DNA of 61,072 bases from Parachlorella kessleri. Its lineage: Eukaryota > Chlorophyta > Trebouxiophyceae > Chlorellales > Chlorellaceae. The stretch lies in contig BBXU01002814.1 in the NCBI GenBank assembly GCA_001598975.1, positions 1 through 61,072 of the forward strand, given 5' to 3'. Made by a program: the position numbers and the translations under genes. A model generated the notes under the pieces. It had not been told where the DNA came from. It searched no databases and saw only the letters and a program-made list of their open reading frames with translations. Position 1 is the first letter of the stretch. The number at the start of each line of letters is the position of its first letter. Below are positions 1 through 9,750 of the stretch, one piece after another.

Positions 1-3000
1 CAACTCCATGCAGCTGCAGCCATAGGCGCTTGTGTGGGGCTGCCTGCTATGTGGATGCCTGGGTGCATGTGTGCTCAAGGTACACACCATGGCAGCACAA
101 CAGCCCTACCCCACTGAAGAGTATACTACTGCCAAGCTTATCATAACACCAGCCCCCTTGCCACTTACATGTATTCAGCACAACCCAGGGTCCGCGTGCG
201 CAGGTATTGCTCTGTGCACACCCGGCTCAGGCCAAAGTCCACGACCTGCAGGACACGCCACCGCCCCAAGGCTGTTGGTCAGTCAGTCAGCGGCACCGTG
301 GGAGGGCACATCCGACCGATCATTGACACCAAGCCAGGCTGGGCAGAGGAGACGCACAGTCCCCCCCAGGGAAGGAATCCAATCAGATACTCAGCAACCC
401 CACTGGGTTAAGCCGTGGTTGGCTGACATACTAACCCGGGGTCGCACACCCGCACAACGCAGGCAGGAGGGCTGGCTGACCTTGGCTGTGAAGCCCCTGG
501 CATCCTTGTCGCTGGTTGTCAGGAGCACATTGCCGCCTGCAGCACACAGTGCGGGCGGCGGTCAGGCAGTCACTCTGCCAGCCATGCGAGTTACTCCACA
601 AGAAGGCAGGCTGCCACCAGCACGGCAAGCTGCCTGTTTTGCTACCCCCTCTCTCCAGGTCTCACCATTCTCACACACATGCCTTGCCACTCCTTTCGCC
701 CCTCTCGCTTGGCGCCCCTCGACATGCAATGCCCGGTACCTGCCACCCCCAAACAACCCACGGAGCGAGCGAGCAGGTGAGCTAGGCGCCCCACCTGTCA
801 GGTCCCCGTGCACCACGTTGTGTTCATGCAGGTACTGCAGCGCCGCGGCAATCTCCTGCAGGGTCTGCAGTACCGCCACCAGGTTGGGCTGCTGCTGCTG
901 CTGCGCCTGCTGCGGACCCCCGGCCCCCTGCCCCGCCAGCGCCGCCGGCTGCAGGAACGCGCCGCGCTCCACCGCCGTCAGCAGCGGCCCCCGGTTGCAG
1001 TACTCCTGAATCAGCCACACCTCCGCGTTAATCAGCCGCCCCGCCCCCTCCGTCTCCCCCTGCCGGGCCGCCATGTCGCTCAGCAGCCAGCTGGTGCCGG
1101 GGGACAACGTGGGGCTGGGGCCAGCGGGGGGCGAGGACTGGTGGCCAGGGGGGGAGGCAGCCCTCTGCTGCTGTGCATGCTGTGCCTGCCCGATGTCTTG
1201 CCACTGCTCCCCGTGCTGTGGCGGTGTGCCTTGGTGGGAGGCGCTGCCAGACGTGGGGCTGCTGCCTGGGCTGTAGCCCGCGGCCTCCTCCCAGGACAGC
1301 CGCTCCTCCGCTGCCCGCTGCTGCTGGTGCTGCTGCTGCTGGCGTGCAGGCTGGGTCCTGGGCAGCGCGGGCGGCGGGGGTGTAGGCGTGGGAGAGAACT
1401 GAGGCGACGCAGGCCCACTGCCGTCCACCTGCAGCGCGGCACAGCGGGCAAAGCACACCTAAGTGCGCACCCAGAGTCTTGTGGCGCAGGGAGCGCCAAC
1501 TTTCAACGTGCAACATCTCCGCAACACCCACCCCTTCTCCCCACCACACCTGCCGCATCAAACAAGAAACCACGCCGCCAACACTCGCAGACACCCGTCA
1601 CCTACTTACACCGTTCCCTGCTCTCCACGCGTGTGTTGCGCACCCCTCGGCCACTGTACCTCCTTCTCCATCTCCCAGACTTCTCGAACACACATATAGG
1701 GGGCACACGCAAGCTCCCTGGTTCCACAGGGCCCACCCACCTGCAGCCGCCTGACCGCATACTGATAAGTGTGCACCACGTTGGGGTGGCTCAGACTCGA
1801 GCTCAGCTGCAGCAGCGAGGGGGACAATCGCCCTCTCAGTGGCCGCCTCAAACAAAAATTCGGCTGAATGGAGTCATCACACAGCATGAGTGCAAGCAGG
1901 CCTAAACTGCGCAACAAGGTGACATACTTAGAGCAGCAGCAGCGATAGTTCTCACGGTCCCACGACCGGCTCCTGCGACAACGCGTGCCCTTAGGACATA
2001 TACTGGGAGATACAGGACACTTAGCTAGGCAAGCCCGCGGCAGGCAGGCAGGCTGCCGGCCCCACTTGCCCATGCATGGTTGTAAGACTCATGACTGACC
2101 CCCATGTCTCTTGCACCTCACGCGTGTGCACGGCCCCAGAGGGGATCCCAGAGTGGACGGACCCCTCACCCTGCCCACACCTGGCCACAGGCCTGCCACC
2201 AAGCCCCTCCACCTCTTTGACACCCGTCCAACGCCTGCCACCAGGCCCCCCTACCTCTTTACCATCGGCCACAGTCCTGCCACCAGGCCACCTCAGCCAG
2301 CCAGCGAGCCAGCCTCCTGGCGCATGCACTCACCACGCCCTCGAAGATGGCGTTGCGAGCGTGGGCCACGGTCCCCACCGGGTTGCCCGCCTCGTCCACC
2401 TCCTCCTGGTACTCAACCACCTTCACAGCCACGATGTTGCCGTTCCAGCCGCCGCGGTACACCTGCGTGCCAGTCAGCACAGCAGCTGAGCGTAGCTAGG
2501 GTTTGTGTGCCGAGAAGGACACGTGCCGTGCATGCAGCGCCTGGGCAGAACATGAAGCAGACGCCCAGCGAATGCCTCCCACCTCCGCCCGCCCCAACAC
2601 GGTAAATGCATGCGTGTATTTCAGAGTGCACGCCACGCCCATGCCACTGCCAACGCTCGCAGCACCTGCCTTGCCACCCAGCATGCCCAGCAGGTGTGCA
2701 TCAAGCAGCCCCGGCGCTGACTGCCTACGCCCACATGCCCCCCTCACCCGCCCATAAGCGCCACGTCCTATCAGTGGCCCGAGCTTCACATCCACAAATG
2801 TGCTCGGCATGGCCTGCCGCAGCGACGCCAGGTGCTGCTGCCGCTGCAGCCGCGCCGCCGCGGCGGCGGGGCCCCCAGCAGCGGCTCCCCCCTGCAATAT
2901 GTCCCACATACCGCTGCCAGCTGTCGCCAAGCTGGCAGTTGCTTCAGTGACTGCATCGCTAAACGGCCCTCCGCCCCCGCTAAGGCTGCTACCGAAGGAC

Positions 3001-6000
3001 ATTTCAGCCAGTGGACGGCCACCTGCCACCGCTGCCCCCACGCTGCCGCCGCTGCCCCGCCCGCTGCCCCGGCCGCTGCCGCCGCCCCCGCCCTGGGGCC
3101 GCCTACTGTTGGGACGCAGGATGGCAAAGTAGAAATTAGCAGGGGTAGCGACTACTGGGCCCAGCGCTTCGCCAAACCCACTGTCGGCAGAAGCACTTGA
3201 AGCAGGCACGGCAGCCCCGACAGGCAGAGCCGACTGAGCAGGGGCCCTGCTCGTGCTGCTGGTACTGGCCGCAGCTGAAGCTGCTTCGTTGGATGGTGCA
3301 GCAGTAGGCGCGGGGTCTGGCGGCTGGCTGTGAGCGCCCGTTTGGGACTGAGAGTAGTTGGAGGCACTGGTGTTGGAGTTGAGGGTGGTGGCAAAGCCCG
3401 GCTGCGTGGCAGCAACTGCAACCGCCGGCTGCTGCCCCTCAATGTTTGCAGGCCTGCACAGCCAACCACAAAGGTCTGTCCAAGGGAGCAACCTTGCTGG
3501 GGCGATGTCGCAGGGTCACACAGACGCACCCCTCACGGCAGCCAACACTTCGGATCGACCTGCTGTGACTTGTTAAACTTGCTCCCTGCCAGCTGGTAAG
3601 GCTCACCCCCAGCAGCACCCACCAGTCTCCATCTGCGACACGTCTTCACACCACAAGCACACTGCTTAACCCACTATTCTCTTCCTCCCCGCATGGCCTC
3701 CACTGCCCCGCCAATGCCGCATCCTACAGCTACCCATCCGGCCAGACTTCTGCCCATACCCCCTCAACCTGTCAATCGCCCCTCCACCCACGGGCACCGC
3801 ACCTGAAGTCCACCATCAGCATTTTGGGCGTGGTGGTGTAGATGGACTGCAGGGTGACCTGCACCGTGAAGGGCTGCCTGGCAGCCAGCGAGGCAGCAAA
3901 GTCCTCCGGCGCCACGCCTTGCACGTAGAACAAGTCCCAGAAGCCCTGGCCGGTGGCCTCGTCCTGGGGCAGGCCTGCAGGGCCAGCAGGGCACAGCACA
4001 GCACAGGTCAGCACAGCATACACGGCAAAGGGTACTGGATTGATCATTGATGATGCAGGGGGGGTTAGCTAGCAATGCTGCTGGCTGGCCACAGTCTTGC
4101 TCACCCGACCCACACACACCATCCACCGGAGCAGGTCCCCGATTCCATGACTGTTTCTCGGACTCTTCATGCCCGTCACCAGCCGCACCATGCAAGCGGA
4201 TCTCCCTGTCCATCATGGAAAGCGTCTCACACCCGACCAGCACTGGCACCCCAACCGTCGCTGATGTGGCGCCGGACTCAATCGAGCCGACCCAGCACAC
4301 ATAGCAGCACCGGCCCAGCCGCCCGCCTCGCCTACCTGACACCATCTGGAAGGCGGCATTTGTATACAGCATCTGCCAGCTGGCCGTGCCAGCATCCAGC
4401 AGCGCAGCGCCCTCACGAAACGCATCTACCGCCCCCAGCAGCTGCTCCTGCTCCGCCTCCTTCAGCACCCCCAGCGGGCCGCCCCCGCCGTCCCAGCTGG
4501 TGCCGTTGGCCGCAGCCCCAGAGCGGCGGCTGTTGCGCTGGCTGTCGGCCCGCCCGCCCAGCCCCTGCGCTTGCTGCTGCACCTCCTGCTCCCGCTCCAG
4601 GCCCTGGTACTGCTGTGCCCAGTGCAGTATGCCGCCGGGGTTGACGGGGGCGCTGGAAGGGGGGGAGCCAGGCCGGCTGCTGGCCTGCGACTCAGGGGGG
4701 ATGGAGCTCCGCCGCCGAATATGCTGCTGGACCGCGGCCTGGAGAGGATCCAGCCAGCCAGGCAGCGAAGCGTCCTGTGGCCCGGTGGGCGTGGGCGGCC
4801 GGGCTGCACCTTCACCTGCAGACCGCGGTGGCTGCTGCCGCTGCGCTTCGGGCGGGAGTTGAAGCTCAGGCGGCAGCTGGGGCGGCTGGATGCTGTCAGC
4901 AAGGTCCAAAGACGCCCGTTGTCCTGGTGGCGCGGCCGAGAGGGATGCCTGCACCCCATTCATGGAGTAGGCGCTAGTTATGGGATGTTTGCAGGGGCCT
5001 AGACCCTCAGGAAGGTGATGTTCACTTGCCATCGCCTGCCGTGTCACTTCTATCTGTCAACTAATCTATCACAGCCAAACACGCATCAGACCCAAAACAC
5101 ACGTAACCCAGAGGAGCTGCCAGGCGCCCTTGCTGCCTGCCCAGCTTATCTACGATTTCACGCGTGCCACTGCAGTCCGGTCGGCACAACAGCTCGAGGG
5201 GTACAAGCCAACTGACAAAGCGGCACCTACCTTGTCCTTCTCAAGCTCCTTGATGACCAAATCAGCAAACTGTTGCAGCATGTTCAGCTGCTCCGTGCCG
5301 AAGTCTGCATGTGGCTTCACATCCAGCAGCCGCCTACATCACAACCAAGCGATTGACGATTACGTCTTCATGGTGCAGGCAGGTGTCCCCTGCAAACAAC
5401 CTCCGCTATCCTTGCAAAGCGACCTGGACCATAACCGACAACACGGTCAGGGTCCAAGCCTGATTACATCAACTGGGCAAGGCCTTCCGGACATACAGGG
5501 CCCGCTGTGCGTGCACCTCAGCGGCTGGCAAGTACTCACAGGAAGCCGTAGTGCTGCCTCTCCCCGCCTGCTGACACCAGGGGACAGCTGGCATAGAAGC
5601 GGAGGAAGGGCTCTCGCTGCACAAGTGGGCTGCTCCTGAGCTCTTCATGTTCCTGGGTATCTGGTACCACCTGCAGCACCACTCCCACATTCAGACGCCA
5701 CAAGATGCAACACGGAACGAAGGCGGCAGGCTACACAAGTTAAGTGCGAGTACACATAGCCAGGTCTCCTGCCACCCTCTCCACACCATGGCTGCCCAGT
5801 GCCTTGCTGCAGTCACATGCTTGACAGGCTGCTGGTCCACAGCAGTACGGAGCTCACCAGGACAACTTCATGCTCTTCGAGCAGTGGCCACTCATCAAAC
5901 TTGCTGCCATTTTGGCCACCACCGTTAAGGCTCGCGGGCGCCCTGCAGCAAGCCACCCTTCGGCCTCAAGCGTGGCATTTGCAGCCAAGGCACAGAGGTT

Positions 6001-6608
6001 TCCTCATCTTCGAAGGCAGGGAATTTCAACACAGGTTGCCGGAAAAGGTACTTGGCAACTTACCCTGCTTGACTGAACGACTGCCCCTGTGCAGCAAGAC
6101 AAAGGTAGCAGCGGTCAGTGCACTGCTCAACATACTCGGCTTGCAGACAAGCTGGCCTGCGTACACCTGCTCTTAAACCACCCAAAAGAAGCCCATGCCT
6201 GCACCTGCGTTCCACTTGGGAGGGGCACTTATCTGTGATAGCCAGGCAAACGAAGGCGGCTGGGACGCCAAATACGGTGCACAGAAGGCGAGTTATGGAG
6301 TCGAAACGAGGGTCCTTAGAGGCCCGTTTGAGCTCCCCAAGGGAGCGCAGCAGTTCTAGCCGCTCCTCCTGGGTGAGGGGCCTAGCCACTGGAGGATACT
6401 TCCGGTCCGGCTCTGCCGACACCTCTGAGGAGGACAGGTCGCCAGAAGTAAACCCGGCCCTCTGTTTCTCGTGTACCTGCACGGAAAAAGATGCTGCAGG
6501 TTGCTGATCAGGTGGACGAGCCAGGCGGTTTCAAGGGGCCACTTCTCAGCTTCACACCTCCGCAGTCTTTTCCTGGCGCGGCCCGCTCTTGCTTACGCCG
6601 CACCCCAT
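1..6608 (-). CDS. GAF-PAS protein kinase (TKL type), lipid-anchored N-terminus, 3' end beyond left edge
   Basis: Predicted membrane-anchored sensor Ser/Thr kinase. Exons in reading order: 6608-6558, 6476-6216, 6086-6064, 5942-5858, 5670-5540, 5333-5231, 5035-4336, 3974-3803, 3453-2748, 2462-2334, 1806-1741, 1428-795, 536-481, 245-169, giving about 1,064 residues before the edge. Junctions are GT-AG and in frame; the 6216 donor is the least certain. The protein starts MGCGVSK, a myristoylation context with Cys3 for palmitoylation. A GAF domain spans about residues 45-220 (LRFYASCPLVS, FADLVIKELEKDK). A PAS-like domain interrupted by Ser/Ala-rich sequence spans about 400-620 (FYFAILRP). The kinase follows: GRGAYGRV near 740, VAVKVV, FEGVLSSSLSHPNVV, a Gln/Pro/Ser-rich insert of about 150 residues, HGDLTGGN near 1017 and VVDFGLSR near 1040. 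HGD in place of HRD makes it a non-RD kinase. The last exon in view ends at TLGCAEYM; the rest of the C-lobe lies left of the window or in a small exon near position 30. The start is the first ATG of the exon and faces gene 2. Confidence 0.86.
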
Positions 6609-7053
6609 CCTGTCATGACTGTTAGGTAGTATTGCACGATCACGAGCTAATTTGCCGAGTCTATGGTCCCTGACCGTAGCGGGAAAGACACCTGGCACAC
6701 TTTGGAGCCCGACTTGGGGGCCCCTCGCAGCTGGGTGATGGGCTTGCAGGGCCATCTCATACATGATTTACACAAGATCCGCAAAGCCTTCCTTATAGTC
6801 TGTCTAGTCATGACATGAGACTGCACCACCAGCCGAAGTCTTTAAGAGCTCCCAGAGTCTCACTTCGCCACTGCCGTAGCTGTGGGCGAGCATGCAGTTC
6901 AGTGTCCACCCCACGGGCAGCAACTAGTATGGGGTCACACCCACAGGTCGGTGTGACCCCCCGGTGACCACTTTGACGCTTAAGCACTGCTCATAACCTG
7001 CTTCTCACCTGCCGTCTTGGTGCCGCCGATTGGTGCAACAGCAGGAGAAGACA
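6609..7053. promoter_or_regulatory. Divergent intergenic region between the sensor kinase and PGP phosphatase
   Basis: These 445 bp separate two start codons that point away from each other, so they must hold both 5' UTRs and promoters. I see no open frame with family similarity on either strand and no convincing TATA box. The assignment as a shared promoter rests on gene orientation only. Confidence 0.5.
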
Positions 7054-8623
7054 ATGCTGCAACGCTTGGGGCAGAGCTTCAACTCAGCAGGTGTTGCCCT
7101 GTTTGCCAAGGTGGCCCTGGTAGGTAGACGGCTGGCAAAAAAGAGCCACACTTTCCTGCCCTTCTACTGATCTGTTGGGGTTTGGTGAATAATCACTATC
7201 ACCCAAGGTGTGCGTCGCACCCGTAGAGATCACACAGCCCTGGTTGTGGTTCCCCAAGCTCACTTAAGATTTGACCAGCTGTGCTGTCCTGCCCATGCAG
7301 CGGGATCGGCCTCTGGCCCTTCCCCACTTGAGTGTGGCTGATATCCGCTGGATCGACTGGAGCAGACTGCGTGCAGCAGGCTTTGAGGGCTGTGTCTTTG
7401 ACAAAGACAACACACTTACAGAGCCTTACCAGCTGGAGGTGCACCCCCATGCCAGGGACTCGTTAGCACGCTGCATGGCGGCTTTCAACGGCAGGCTGGT
7501 GCTATACAGCAACTCAGCCGGGCTCAAGCAGTTCGATCCAGACGGTGAGAGCATGTTCCGCCCAGGACTGCCATAGTGGTTTGTGAGCGCGCTTGCACAA
7601 CAGCCAGGTGCTTGGGCTCCACTCGTAGATGGCAGGCAGCCAGCGTAGCCTGACGCATTCACTGATGGTGGCAGGCAGTGTGATCAACACCGCATGGGCT
7701 GCGAGGTGTTTTCCGAGGGGCATAATTGCCTGAACCAGTAGAGTAGCCTGATACCAGTACGGACTGGGTCACGAGGCGGGCCATGATATTGTACTGTATT
7801 TCTGGCAGGTAGTGTGATTTGCAATGAAGTTAACCTGGGACTGGCAGGGCGGCGTGCTACTTGGCAGCAGACAGTGCTCAGCAGAAGGGGTGGAAGAGTG
7901 AGGTGACACGTCAGCAACGCCAGTAAGACTGGACCAGAGCTGGAGCACTGCCATCACGTTGCTGATAACATCGTGGCGAGCCCGCAGGTGCTGAGGCCGC
8001 TGCCCTGGAAGCTGCTCTGGGGGTTCCCGTCCTGCGACATACTGAGAAGAAGCCAGCCGGGGGCCCTGATGACATGGAGCGTCATTTTGGGTAGGTGACT
8101 TGTTGATAGGCAGCACTGTAGGGGCCCTGGAGCGAACATATAAAAAGTGCTGTTTGCGGCCCTGCTCTCATAGAGTTGGACCCCAACCTCCGTGTCAGCA
8201 GCTGATACACCAGCTTCACACATATCTGTTTCTTGCAGATGCTCAGCTGAGAAGCTGATCATGGTTGGCGACCGGTTTCTGACAGACATTGTTTTCGGCA
8301 ACCGCAACCGCATGCTCACCATCCGGCCCGCCCCCTTCACTTCCAAGGGAGAGCCTAAGGCAGTATGGGCGGTGAGTACAACATCCCTGGCCACAATCGA
8401 GCGATGCTGTCCCCTGTTGCATTTCGCCTCGTGAACATGCCTGCCCACAGTTATGTCCTTATAGCTGTCAAAGTGCTGTCTGAGACATGTACTGCAGGCG
8501 AGAGCAATAGAGCAGTACTTTGTGGACCGGTGGCGGGGCCAGGGTGTGAAACCTCCGCCACACCCGCTTGTGCCTGACCCAGACCGGCTCTCAGGCTTTC
8601 TTCGGCACCCGGATGAGTGGTGA
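7054..8623 (+). CDS. PGPP1: Phosphatidylglycerophosphate phosphatase, HAD superfamily IIIA (GEP4/PGPP1 family)
   Basis: Removes phosphate from phosphatidylglycerophosphate to give phosphatidylglycerol, the precursor of cardiolipin in mitochondria and a thylakoid lipid in plastids. Five exons: 7054-7119, 7301-7544, 7988-8090, 8239-8371, 8498-8623; GT-AG throughout, 223 residues, usual for the family. HAD motifs are complete: VFDKDNTLTEPY (motif I, DxD), LYSNSAG (motif II), the lysine in EKKPAG (motif III) and MVGDRFLTDIVFGN (motif IV). The start is the only in-frame ATG upstream of the motif I exon. The first 22 residues (MLQRLGQSFNSAG...) have no acidic residue, compatible with organelle targeting, but this is inference. 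A TGTAA poly(A) signal lies 43 bp after the stop. The family call is firm; whether it acts in mitochondrion or plastid is open. Confidence 0.93.
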
Positions 8624-8665
8624 TGAAGTTTAGGTGGTAGACCTTGCGAGTGTACTGCAATATTC

Positions 8666-8670
8666 TGTAA
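8666..8670 (+). terminator. TGTAA poly(A) signal of PGP phosphatase
   Basis: TGTAA is the poly(A) signal typical of chlorophyte algae. This copy is 43 bp after the stop codon of the phosphatase gene. Confidence 0.6.
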
Positions 8671-8934
8671 GATGCAACTTTTATTAATGGGCAGGGACAC
8701 AGACAAAGCATGTTTGGTTGGGCCAGCAAGTACGGTGTAAAGTTTGTGAACGCCCAGCCCACAGCTTGTGGTTGTCAGGCAGCATGGCGACAGCTGGTGG
8801 ATGTCGCAAGGCTGCAACAGATGCCACCTTTATCCCAAGGGCCACAAACCGTGGAGCGTGTACATACATGGGAAACGAGCTCTTGCAGCGGCGCTCAAGC
8901 ATGAAGGACACTTGAGCCATTTCGGGCGGCCTGC

Positions 8935-8939
8935 TTACA
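8935..8939 (-). terminator. TGTAA poly(A) signal of the DUF2256 gene
   Basis: TGTAA on the minus strand, 46 bp beyond the stop of the DUF2256 gene. Its position supports ending that gene at 8985 rather than reading on. Confidence 0.6.
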
Positions 8940-8984
8940 TCTGGCACCGGGCTGGAGCACTCCTTTTTCGCACTGGTAGGCACC

Positions 8985-9483
8985 TCAGGGTTTTCCTAAT
9001 TCTGGGGTGCTGAACTGTTGTGCAGCTCGCTCTCCTGCCTTGTCATCGGCCTGGCCATCCCCGGCCCCCCTCCTCCGGCGGCAGCGCTCACTGCAGTATT
9101 TTACTTCCTCCCAGTCCTGTAATTCAGGCAAGCATGCAGGGACAGAGAGCAGAAGGGCAACATCAGGACCAGACCTTCGTGGGTCTCATGGATTACGACT
9201 CAGGCAAGCCCCAGAGGCTGTCGATACAGTTCACCCCTACCTCACACCTATTCGCTACGTCTGCTATTCAACAAGTACCAGGACCAGAAATGAGAGAGAG
9301 ATGTACAGGCAATGTAGACCACAGCTGCTACAGCCTCACCTTTGCCCACTTCTTCCTCCACTGAAACGGGCGCTTGCACACTTGGCAAACCTTTGTGGGC
9401 AAGTGAGACTTACTGAAAGTCTTATTTTTTGCTGGTTGCACAGCGAACTTGCAGCTGGTTCTGAGAACCAGTCCAAGGTTCAT
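8985..9483 (-). CDS. DUF2256 zinc-ribbon-like protein
   Basis: Small protein of 91 residues in two exons, 9483-9340 and 9116-8985, joined at a GT-AG intron in phase 0. The core is the DUF2256 signature: KVCQVCKRPFQWRKKW ends exon 1 and DWEEVKYCSERCRRR opens exon 2. CxxC and CxxxC pairs suggest one bound zinc. The biochemical role of the family is unknown; it is common in bacteria, cyanobacteria included, where genes for cryptochrome/photolyase proteins are frequent neighbours. The first 27 residues before the core lack acidic residues (MNLGLVLRTSCKFAVQ...), which could be an organelle-targeting peptide. The C-terminus is a charged tail ending STPELGKP. The ATG chosen is the first in frame and leaves 267 bp to the divergent ASPM start. 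Confidence 0.9.
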
Positions 9484-9750
9484 GGCAGGTGGCAGCCGCG
9501 AGAACCAGCCTCTGATCGTTCCATCATAGTCAGCGGACGCGTTGTGGTGGGCTTTTTCTATCGATTTCTAGGCACCGGACATGTCTGCCTCCCCGTGACT
9601 AAGGGTGACAGCCAAGCATGACATTTCGAACCAGCCTGCAGCTGGCGATGCGCCATTGCTCTCATTACTAGTGCATACCCATTAGATACGCACGCCTCTA
9701 GAGTTTAGGCAGTGATCGGACGCAGTTGTGATGAGGGCTGTGTAAGAGCA
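9484..9750. promoter_or_regulatory. Divergent start region of DUF2256 and ASPM
   Basis: A compact 267 bp gap between two start codons pointing apart. No other gene fits. The function is inferred from orientation; no specific element was recognised. Confidence 0.45.

Larger units (their letters stand above)
8624..8984. other. Convergent 3' region of PGP phosphatase and the DUF2256 gene
   Basis: These 361 bp lie between two stop codons that face each other. They hold TGTAA on the plus strand at 8666-8670 and TGTAA on the minus strand at 8935-8939. A 99-codon minus-strand frame (8684-8983) crosses most of it, but it begins after the DUF2256 stop and contains that gene's poly(A) signal, so I read it as 3' UTR. 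Confidence 0.7.

Noticed and set aside
562..1905. Long open frames on both strands over the kinase exons, including 808-1905 plus
   Set aside because: GC-rich, low-complexity shadows of the minus-strand sensor kinase; no motif, and they run through its introns.
8684..8983. 99-codon minus-strand open frame (…VALGIKVASVAALRH…)
   Set aside because: It begins right after the DUF2256 stop, contains that gene's TGTAA poly(A) signal and resembles no family; read as 3' UTR.
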